Source: Archaeoglobi archaeon
GTDB taxonomy: Archaea > Halobacteriota > Archaeoglobi > Archaeoglobales > Archaeoglobaceae
Length of the DNA stretch: 5,242 bases
Assembly: GCA_029259455.1 (NCBI GenBank)
Contig: JAPDIT010000047.1
Coordinates: forward strand, 1-5,242
Direction of reading: 5' to 3'
Position numbers and translations under genes: made by a program. The notes beneath the pieces were generated by a model. The model ran no database searches and was not told the origin of the DNA. It saw only the letters and a list, made by a program, of their open reading frames with translations. Shown here piece by piece: positions 1 through 4,684 of this stretch; positions within the stretch are counted from its first letter, which is position 1, and the number at the start of each line of letters is the position of its first letter.

Positions 1-1
1 C

Positions 2-232
2 GTTAGAGATGAGCACACGATGGTTGGAACGTCAAAAGCATTGGAGGATATAAGAAGGCAGAGAGGGTGGAGTATAAAAGAGCTGAACGAGGAGCTGGAG
101 AGGAGGAGGAGGGTGTTGGAGTTTATGTTATCCAACGGGATAAGAGCTTTTAAGGATGTTTCCGCAGTCATACACACCTATCAAGTGAATCCTGAGAGAG
201 CGATGAAGCGTCTTGGTGTTGAAGAGCTTTAG
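2..232 (+). CDS. C-terminal end of an archaeal type II/IV secretion (GspE/FlaI/PilB-type) ATPase, 5'-truncated by the window
   Basis: The frame is open to the left edge; reading starts at base 2 (V-R-D-E-H-T before the first Met at 20), so this is the last 76 residues of a longer gene and not a 70-residue protein. The tail has the pattern I know from archaeal pilus/archaellum ATPases: a stretch with an LEDIRRQRGWS core, then a charged helix (ELNEELERRRRVLEFM), then a GI-x-x-F-K-D-V segment, a helix ending IHTYQVNPER, and a short acidic end. The Walker A/B motifs would lie upstream, outside the window. Such ATPases work as cytoplasmic hexamers powering pilin or archaellin assembly. A T-rich stretch (244-248) just after the stop may end the transcript. 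The family is assigned from the tail only, so the subfamily (GspE, FlaI or PilB) is open. Confidence 0.65.
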   Translation, partial: VRDEHTMVGTSKALEDIRRQRGWSIKELNEELERRRRVLEFMLSNGIRAFKDVSAVIHTYQVNPERAMKRLGVEEL

Positions 233-439
233 ATTTTAACAGATTTTTCATTAAATTCATTTGCTTGCAAAAATTAGTGGTTTTACTCAAATTTGCGATA
301 AGCGTTGAGATTTAGTGAGTGGTGGTAGTCATAAATTTCCAATTCAACACCAATTTTTATCTCTCAATCCCACTCATCATCAAACTGCTGATTGAATATC
401 CTACCCGACATTTTTGCCTTCTGAGAAGTCTGCTTCATG
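233..439. other. non-coding spacer between the ATPase and histone genes
   Basis: I see no convincing gene here. A 61-codon open frame from 319 (GTG) has no ribosome binding site, has a low-complexity hydrophobic/aromatic translation, and runs through the histone promoter into the histone start, so I treat it as chance. A 7-base complementary pair (316-322 with 370-376) is separated by 47 bases and is probably meaningless. Confidence 0.5.
244..248 (+). terminator. oligo-T tract after the secretion ATPase gene
   Basis: A run of five T lies 12 bases after the TAG stop in a T-rich stretch. Archaeal RNA polymerase commonly terminates at oligo-T runs without a hairpin. This is a weak call from composition alone. 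Confidence 0.3.
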
Positions 440-453
440 AAAAAATTTATATA
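440..453 (+). promoter_or_regulatory. BRE/TATA promoter of the histone gene
   Basis: A run of A (440-445) is directly followed by TTTATATA (446-453), a near-ideal archaeal A-box with a purine-rich BRE. Transcription would be expected about 25 bases downstream, near 473-478. That gives a leader of about 30 nt that holds the Shine-Dalgarno sequence at 494-500. This fits a strongly expressed chromatin protein. Confidence 0.7.
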
Positions 454-460
454 GGATTTT

Positions 461-489
461 ACCAATTAATCATTGGTTGGATTGAACCA
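461..489 (+). promoter_or_regulatory. overlapping inverted repeats at the histone transcription start and leader
   Basis: ACCAAT (461-466) is the reverse complement of ATTGGT (472-477) with a 5-base spacer. The second arm, extended to TGGTT (474-478), can instead pair with AACCA (485-489). The site could be a DNA operator at the start of transcription or part of a switchable leader hairpin. The arms are short, so chance is possible. Confidence 0.3.
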
Positions 490-493
490 CAAT

Positions 494-500
494 GGAGGTG
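494..500 (+). promoter_or_regulatory. Shine-Dalgarno GGAGGTG of the histone, placing the start at GTG 507
   Basis: GGAGGTG is fully complementary to the archaeal 16S rRNA 3' end and lies 6 bases before GTG 507. It overlaps ATG 492, which therefore cannot be served by it and has no other binding site upstream. Confidence 0.8.
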
Positions 501-506
501 TTGAGA

Positions 507-710
507 GTGGAGCTACCACTTGCTCCTGTGGAAAGACTTCTGAGAAAAGCTGGAGCTTCAAGAGTTAGTGAGGATGCAAAGGTTGAACTGGCAAAGGCTA
601 TCGAAGAATACGCCATGAAGGTCGGCAAGAAGGCCGCTGAACTGGCAAAACACGCTGGAAGGAAGACGATCAAAGTAGACGATATCAAGCTGGCTCTCAG
701 AGAGCTTTAA
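507..710 (+). CDS. archaeal histone (HMf family), 67 residues, GTG start
   Basis: A DNA-wrapping histone-fold protein that forms dimers and larger assemblies on chromosomal DNA. From GTG 507 the protein begins MELPLAPVERLL and matches HMfB residue for residue in numbering: DNA-contacting R10, R19, K53 and T54, the conserved G16 in KAGAS, and the loop HAGRKTIKVDDI at 49-60. The three-helix fold (short-long-short) fills the whole length with no tail. The longer frame from ATG 492 would add MEVLR, which is not typical of the family, and its codons are the Shine-Dalgarno sequence itself. Own promoter at 440-453; convergent with priL, whose last codons overlap the histone end by 14 bp. Compared with HMfB, two residue pairs proposed to stabilise stacking of dimers are like-charged here (K14/K48 and K30/K61), while E34/R65 is kept. 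Confidence 0.95.
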   Translation: MELPLAPVERLLRKAGASRVSEDAKVELAKAIEEYAMKVGKKAAELAKHAGRKTIKVDDIKLALREL

Positions 711-1830
711 AACTTTTCAACTTTTTTGATTTACATTTTTTATAATATACAAGTGGATGGGCAACTCCACATTCAGAAACGCAGTTGTTGTACGTTCTCA
801 TGGTGTCGCAGGATGGGGATGTGTATTCAGCACCCTTCCCCCTCTCTCCGGCTATATGCTCAACCTGATACCTCGTCTTCTCCTCATCAAAATCCGGGGC
901 AGTCTTAAATAGAGCGATTATATCATCGACAGACATTCCTATGTTGAGCAGGAACGATGTAATTGCGAACCTTGCTGTGTGGGGAACGTTCATACCCCTC
1001 TGCAGCTCCGACAGAATCTCCCTCATGCATGGAGGCAAGCAGTTGAGGTCAACCTCTCCCAAGTCCATCGTGAACCTCTCCGATTCTCTCTTAGCCTTCC
1101 TTGAAAGCTCCCTAACAGCAGAACTTACAATCCCACTGCTGGGAACTTTCTCAAAAAGCTTCACTCTCAGCAGTTCCTCCAGGCCCCTCAAAACCTCTGA
1201 TTTCGTGGTTTCAACATAGCCGTTTTTCAACCTCCTGTTTACGAGCCTCCACTTGTCGTCCCTGATTCTTGCAGACACCTTAACAAATGTCGAAACGTGC
1301 ATGTTCCAGCCCTTGAGCTTTGCCCCAAGGTCGATCGCCACCAGCCTGACTATCGGCACCTTACCGCTCTCCTCCGCATCTTCCCTCAGCAGTTTCGAGT
1401 AGTAGCTGGCCTCATTAACCGCATACCTCATTCTCACCCAGTCCTCCATGGCTGAGACGATCATTCTTGATGCTATGTACGTAAGCAGGGAGAGTTTTGC
1501 GTTTGTAGAGAATTTCTCAACCGCATCTCTGGGGTAGTAAAGGGAGCAGTTTTCAAAGCACTTCATGCAGAGGTTGCAGTTCTCAAGAGTCCCTCTTTCC
1601 TGGCAATCGTAGCAGTTTTCCTCACACCCAAGGCAGAAAAATTCGGATTCATCTGTGAACCTTTTGTATTCTATTTTACCATCAATCGCCTTGTCAACAA
1701 TCCTCTTCGCAGTTTCAACAGCATCAGGAAACTTCCTGAGCTCCTCTTCGACATCGAACGAGAAAATTCTAGAGGAGATTCTCAGAAAGGGATAGCGTGC
1801 TAAAATTGGAAATAGAGGAAGATATTTCAT
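697..1830 (-). CDS. priL: DNA primase large subunit PriL with C-terminal Fe-S domain and extra eight-cysteine N-terminal module
   Basis: Large, non-catalytic subunit of the archaeal/eukaryotic-type primase; with PriS it makes RNA/DNA primers. With ATG 1830 the protein has 377 residues. The C-terminal domain shows the family pattern: LPPCM (C268), GMNVPHTARFAI, APDFDEEKTRYQVEHI, PSC (C341), then C350 and C354 before HPLVYY. These four cysteines should hold the [4Fe-4S] cluster. Unexpectedly, residues 66-95 carry eight more cysteines (66, 69, 73, 76, 85, 88, 91, 95), the last four in a ferredoxin-like CX2CX2CX3C spacing. The tail is lysine-rich and overlaps the histone gene end. Start choice: GGAG at 1840-1837 is 6 nt before ATG 1830; the TTG at 1833 lies too close. 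It follows pcna by 3 bp, so the two are co-transcribed and probably translationally coupled. Confidence 0.93.
   Translation of the reverse strand: MKYLPLFPILARYPFLRISSRIFSFDVEEELRKFPDAVETAKRIVDKAIDGKIEYKRFTDESEFFCLGCEENCYDCQERGTLENCNLCMKCFENCSLYYPRDAVEKFSTNAKLSLLTYIASRMIVSAMEDWVRMRYAVNEASYYSKLLREDAEESGKVPIVRLVAIDLGAKLKGWNMHVSTFVKVSARIRDDKWRLVNRRLKNGYVETTKSEVLRGLEELLRVKLFEKVPSSGIVSSAVRELSRKAKRESERFTMDLGEVDLNCLPPCMREILSELQRGMNVPHTARFAITSFLLNIGMSVDDIIALFKTAPDFDEEKTRYQVEHIAGERGKGAEYTSPSCDTMRTYNNCVSECGVAHPLVYYKKCKSKKLKSFKAL
722..741 (+). terminator. double oligo-T terminator of the histone gene
   Basis: Two runs of six T (722-727 and 736-741) follow the TAA stop by 11 and 25 bases, the usual archaeal intrinsic termination signal. 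They lie inside the opposite-strand priL coding sequence, where they are read as lysine codons of the PriL tail. Confidence 0.6.
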
Positions 1831-1832
1831 CA

Positions 1833-1840
1833 ATCACTCC
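1833..1840 (-). promoter_or_regulatory. Shine-Dalgarno GGAGTGAT of priL inside the pcna stop
   Basis: GGAGTGAT contains the last sense codon and TGA stop of pcna. Its GGAG core lies 6 nt before ATG 1830, so a ribosome finishing pcna sits on the priL start. It favours ATG 1830 over the TTG at 1833. Confidence 0.6.
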
Positions 1841-2571
1841 GACTCGATGCGCGGAGCAAGTATGTACTCAACTTTCGCCCTACCTCCTACCAGCTCGAAG
1901 ATGAGTCTGACTGGATAGTTCGTTCCCAGGTGGATTGTGAGCAGATCTCCGCTACCTGCAACTTTACAGAACTCCTTGAGATAATCGACGCTGAACATGC
2001 TTCTCGCTTCTCCACCATTGAACTCGATGAGTTCTGCCTCAGTCATGTGGAAAACTATACTGTCAACGTCACCTTTCGCTTCAATCCTGAACCCTTCGTT
2101 GTCCGACTTGAACACAACCTGGTCGCTGATTTTATCTGCCGCTGCAATCGCTTTCTTGAACTCTCCCGCGTCCATCACAATCTTCGCGGGCAGATCCAGT
2201 TCGGGAATTCTCGGCTCCTTCCTAATTGCTGAGGGGTCTATGAGTGCAACCTTGTATTCAACACTGCCGAATTTTACCTTGAGCGTGCTTTCATCTTCAA
2301 CAATCAGCTCAACAAGGTCTTTTGCTGAGATGGACTTGCTGATGTCGAAAACCCTGTCCATGTCGACTCCAATGGTTTTCTCCTCATCGACATTGTAAAC
2401 CTCAAAGCTATCTCTGGGAATGTCAACTATTACCATCGCAACATTTGCTGGATCTACGGCTCTCGAATGAAGCCCCTTTTCAAGGAAGTGAATTCTAGCC
2501 TCACTGACCAGTGCAACTATTGCCCTTGTAGCAGTCTTCAACAACTCTCCGGTCATTATGACGTCTATCAT
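1834..2571 (-). CDS. pcn: DNA polymerase sliding clamp (PCNA), 245 residues
   Basis: Ring-shaped processivity factor: three subunits encircle DNA and tether polymerase, FEN1, ligase and other PIP-box proteins. The two-domain PCNA fold is complete. The N-terminal domain includes the diagnostic HFLEKGLHSRAVDPANVAMV segment (28-47). The interdomain connecting loop covers about 110-127 (LIDPSAIRKEPRIPEL). The second domain runs through FNGGEARSMFSVDYL to the C-terminal LAPRIESE, where PIP peptides usually contact the clamp. The sequence is very close to my memory of A. fulgidus PCNA, with a few conservative differences. ATG 2571 (MIDVIMTGELL) is the only sensible start. There is no good Shine-Dalgarno, and a TATA box about 27 bases upstream suggests a leaderless or nearly leaderless mRNA. 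First gene of the pcna-priL operon. Confidence 0.97.
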   Translation of the reverse strand: MIDVIMTGELLKTATRAIVALVSEARIHFLEKGLHSRAVDPANVAMVIVDIPRDSFEVYNVDEEKTIGVDMDRVFDISKSISAKDLVELIVEDESTLKVKFGSVEYKVALIDPSAIRKEPRIPELDLPAKIVMDAGEFKKAIAAADKISDQVVFKSDNEGFRIEAKGDVDSIVFHMTEAELIEFNGGEARSMFSVDYLKEFCKVAGSGDLLTIHLGTNYPVRLIFELVGGRAKVEYILAPRIESE

Positions 2572-2593
2572 CTCAACTTTTTTTAGGTGTGTT

Positions 2594-2602
2594 AATATTT
2601 AA
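2594..2602 (-). promoter_or_regulatory. TATA box of the pcna-priL operon
   Basis: On the minus strand TTAAATATT follows an A-rich stretch (BRE-like). Its centre is about 27 bases from the pcna ATG, so transcription should begin at or within a few bases of the start codon. It lies in the 75-bp gap between the small Cys-rich gene and pcna, making the replication operon separately transcribed. Confidence 0.5.
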
Positions 2603-2646
2603 TTTTTTCTGCTTCGCTTCTTGTTAGATTAGGAGTTGGCTGCAGA

Positions 2647-2911
2647 TTAGGACTTAGCTTTCTCTAAGTCTTTCATGACATCCCTGACTTTTCTCACTAT
2701 TTCCTTCTCACTCATTGGAGGATCAACAATCAAAGAGTTGGGATGCTTCACCTCTTCGACCAAACAGGCTTTCCTGCAACCATTAATCAAAGTCAGAATG
2801 TCAACATCTTCAGAGTAAAAAATTTTGAAGCATTTTCTGAGCACTTCCTCGACATCTTCTCGCTTATACTCTGGATTACAGCCTCCGCAGTACTTTTACT
2901 CCGATCTTCAT
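2647..2911 (-). CDS. small Cys-rich protein with CGGCNP and GCxxxC motifs (about 87 residues), interrupted by one extra base
   Basis: I know no function for this protein; similar short CGGCNP proteins occur in anaerobes. ATG 2911 reads MKIGVK and then leaves frame in an AAAA run (2894-2897). The next frame continues YCGGCNPEYKRED and runs to the TAA stop, with GTG 2844 as its only downstream start. Removing one A joins MKIGVK directly to YCGGCNP, giving 87 residues with C8, C11, C27, C45 and C49 (INGCRKAC), a likely metal or Fe-S site. A charged helix (EKEIVRKVRDVMKDLEK) closes the protein. ATG 2911 overlaps the abfD stop as ATGA, so translation is probably coupled. A model from GTG 2844 would lose the CGGCNP motif and give 65 residues. 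The break may be sequencing error, true decay or +1 recoding. Confidence 0.7.
2894..2897 (-). other. frame break in the small Cys-rich gene (AAAA-G)
   Basis: On the minus strand the first frame reads GTA AAA GTA CTG and ends after 11 codons. Skipping one base gives AAG TAC TGC, which restores the CGGCNP frame. Seen directly; the cause is not decidable from the sequence. Confidence 0.75.
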
Positions 2912-4387
2912 TCCTTCTTCTCTTCCCCTCTCACTCTCTGATAATCCTCATCCAGAAGTATTCCAGCAACTCTCTTTGCCTCCTCCTTCTTCAGGTCAAG
3001 ATTAGCCCTTCTGGCAATCATTATCTTCTGAGCTGCAGGTGAGCCAGCACCGTGCATCGATTCTGGCAGTTCAGCCCCTATCGATAAATTCTCGATCAAC
3101 CTGATCATCCTAATCCTGTGCTCGGTCGGAACATCAGCTTTCCCTTTGAGGTACTTTTCAATCAACTCTCTTGTTTCGGGATTCTTGTAGTCAAGCTCAG
3201 AGGGTGTTGTTGCAACAATACCGCCAACAATGTCCTGAGCCAGCCTTGACCATTCATACGGGAGGCGGGTTATGTTGAGCTTCGTAACGTTCGCCAGAAG
3301 CAGGTTGGGCATGTATGCTCCAGAGGGTGTTTTGAAGCCTTCATATGAGCATGCGAGGGAGCAGCACCAGCAGGTTTCGGCAAGATGGACCATTTCCGTC
3401 AGCTTGTCCATAATGTGGGATGCTTTCTCAACACCGTTGTACTCCGCAATTGCTGCTGAAGCACCGATTAGCACGTCAGCAACCCCCACCTTGCACCCTC
3501 CATAGTTCTGCCTGTGGTAGGTGGCGAAAGTTTCGACGAGCTCGGAAGCGAAATCGTACTCGCCGCACATGAAAAACTCTCTCCCACGGAACGAATACGT
3601 CATTGAAGATTATCAACGCCTCTCCACCAACAGTACCATATTTCGCATTTCCGCAGTCAATATCTCCATCAAGCCTTCGCATATCGTTTGTCTGCCTACC
3701 AAAAATCATCACAACCCCTTCAGCGTCAACAGGAACGGCGAAGGCGACAGCATAATCCTTGTCTTTCTCCCCCATAGCCCTCGTCGGAAGTACTACAATC
3801 TCGTGAGAGTTTACCGCACCTGTGATGTGGGCCTTAGCTCCTCTCACGACTATTCCGTCCTCCCTCTTTTCCACAACTCTGACGTACATATCTGGATCAG
3901 CCTGCTGGTGAGGTCTAAGACTTCTATCGCCTTTAACATCCGTCATAGCTCCTGCCGCCATGAGGTCGTTTTTCTGAACGTAAATCAAGTACTCCTTGAA
4001 CCTCTCATGGTAATCAGTGCCATATTTTTGGTCAATGTCATAAGTGGATATGTAAAGCGCACAGAGGGCATCGAGACCCACGCAGCGTTGAAAACAGCTC
4101 CCTGTCTTCCTGCCAAGCAGCCTCATCATCCTTACCTTTTTTACCAGATCCTCAGTGCTCTGATGGATGTGGGTGAAGCGGTTTATCTTCTCCCCTGTTA
4201 GATGTGACGTGGCAGTCATTACCGCCTCATATTTCGGATCATGAGCTAGTTCGTAGGTCATTGCCGCAGCATTCACATGAGGGGCGAGAATTGGGCTGTC
4301 TGCAACACTTTCAATCTTTTTCCCCATAAAGTAAATCGTCGGCTTATACCTTCTCAAACTCTCAATGTATTCCTTTCCATTCATCAT
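2908..4387 (-). CDS. abfD: 4-hydroxybutyryl-CoA dehydratase / vinylacetyl-CoA delta-isomerase (HpaB-like flavoprotein family), interrupted by one extra base
   Basis: Catalyses dehydration of 4-hydroxybutyryl-CoA to crotonyl-CoA with FAD and a [4Fe-4S] cluster; the bacterial enzyme is a cytoplasmic homotetramer. The frame from 4387 stays open past 3572 to 3476; the correct continuation lies in another frame ending at 2908. Removing one base from the T5 run (3572-3576 on the plus strand) gives 492 residues, the normal family length. The Clostridium aminobutyricum active-site residues all appear, shifted by one: C98 and C102 (CFQRC), T189, E256 (GGEAL), H291, Y295, C298 and K299 (HRQNYGGCK), plus MHGAGSP near the end. 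The four cluster ligands rule out a plain 4-hydroxyphenylacetate hydroxylase. Start at ATG 4387 (MMNGKEYIESL), with GGTGA 5 nt upstream, not TTG 4402. First gene of an operon with the small Cys-rich gene (ATGA overlap). Confidence 0.88.
3572..3576 (-). other. frame break in abfD (G-TTTTT-C)
   Basis: Minus strand reads GTT TTT CAT in the upstream frame (VPWERVF-H) and ATG TGC GGC in the downstream frame (MCGEYDFA). One T fewer gives VPWERVFMCGEYDFA, which matches the family. The break lies between E256 and H291, separating the active-site and cluster residues into two frames. Confidence 0.85.
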
Positions 4388-4392
4388 TACTC

Positions 4393-4397
4393 TCACC
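4393..4397 (-). promoter_or_regulatory. Shine-Dalgarno GGTGA of abfD, deciding the start
   Basis: GGTGA lies 5 nt before ATG 4387 and overlaps the codons of the longer TTG-4402 frame. That frame has no binding site of its own and would add five residues that are not typical of the family. Confidence 0.65.
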
Positions 4398-4409
4398 TTC
4401 AAACACTAT

Positions 4410-4421
4410 TTTTCTAGAAAA
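4410..4421. promoter_or_regulatory. 12-bp palindrome TTTTCTAGAAAA in the abfD promoter
   Basis: A perfect palindrome just downstream of, and touching, the abfD TATA box, upstream of the expected transcription start. In this position a dimeric regulator would block assembly of the initiation complex. The AT-rich setting raises the chance level. Confidence 0.4.
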
Positions 4422-4428
4422 TATAAGA
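4417..4428 (-). promoter_or_regulatory. TATA box of the abfD operon
   Basis: Minus strand CTTATATTTT preceded by GGAAAAT (BRE-like). Its centre is about 25 bases from 4398, so the mRNA would have a short leader of about 10-15 nt beginning close to the Shine-Dalgarno. Confidence 0.5.
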
Positions 4429-4548
4429 TTTTCCAGTTTTTTGAATTTCGTGTCGAGTTGGCTTCACAGTAAATGATGTCAGAGACAGAAATAATTCATA
4501 AGAAATTCTTTTTTAAGTATATATCTTTTACTCTTCTATTAAAAAATT

Positions 4549-4590
4549 TTAAAATTTTTGTAGAAGTGAATAATTAAACAAAAATTTTAA
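4549..4590. repeat. 13-bp perfect inverted repeat with 16-base loop
   Basis: TTAAAATTTTTGT (4549-4561) is the exact reverse complement of the arm at 4578-4590. On the minus strand it is followed by a T6 run (4546-4541), so it could end transcripts coming from the transposase. It could also be an old mobile-element end or a protein binding site. The arms are almost pure A/T. Confidence 0.4.
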
Positions 4591-4615
4591 GAAGATAAAA
4601 TTGCTTTTTTCGTTA

Positions 4616-4684
4616 TGAAACTCAGAGAAGCAATTGAAGAATACACGATGTACTTTAAACTAAGAAATACAAGTGTGATTTCCT
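4616..4684 (+). pseudogene. possible N-terminal stub of a gene cut by the insertion sequence
   Basis: Positions 4616-4684 encode MKLREAIEEYTMYFKLRNTSVIS and stop, five bases before the end of the opposing transposase gene. The amphipathic start resembles N-terminal helices of tyrosine recombinases (LREAIEEY...LR), a loose impression from 23 residues. If the element begins at TGTGATTTCC (4674), the host gene would have been cut after about LRNT. A TATA-like sequence (about 4513-4522) lies upstream, but no Shine-Dalgarno is visible. It may be chance. Confidence 0.25.

Noticed and set aside
319..504. 61-codon plus-strand open frame upstream of the histone
   Set aside because: No ribosome binding site, GTG start, runs through the histone TATA box and Shine-Dalgarno, and the translation has no recognisable pattern.
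470..688. Minus-strand open frame opposite the histone, Ala/Ser-rich
   Set aside because: A shadow of the histone coding strand; the histone family match is decisive.
2626..2652. Direct repeat AGATTAGGA (2626-2634 and 2644-2652)
   Set aside because: Two 9-base copies, one overlapping the stop codon of the small gene; too short and too few to claim a function.
2651..2670. 7-bp hairpin (GACTTAG/CTAAGTC) near the end of the small Cys-rich gene as a terminator
   Set aside because: It lies inside the coding end and is not followed by an oligo-T run on the minus strand; may be chance.
3476..3603. Two independent overlapping genes covering the dehydratase region
   Set aside because: The tail of the first frame (HVRRVRFRFRARR) and the head of the second (MTYSFRGREFF) are out-of-frame readings; a one-base correction yields a continuous family match.
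2908..4387. 4-hydroxyphenylacetate 3-monooxygenase (HpaB)
   Set aside because: The CFQRC and HRQNYGGC ligand motifs and catalytic Glu/Tyr/Lys match 4-hydroxybutyryl-CoA dehydratase; plain HpaB enzymes have no Fe-S cluster.
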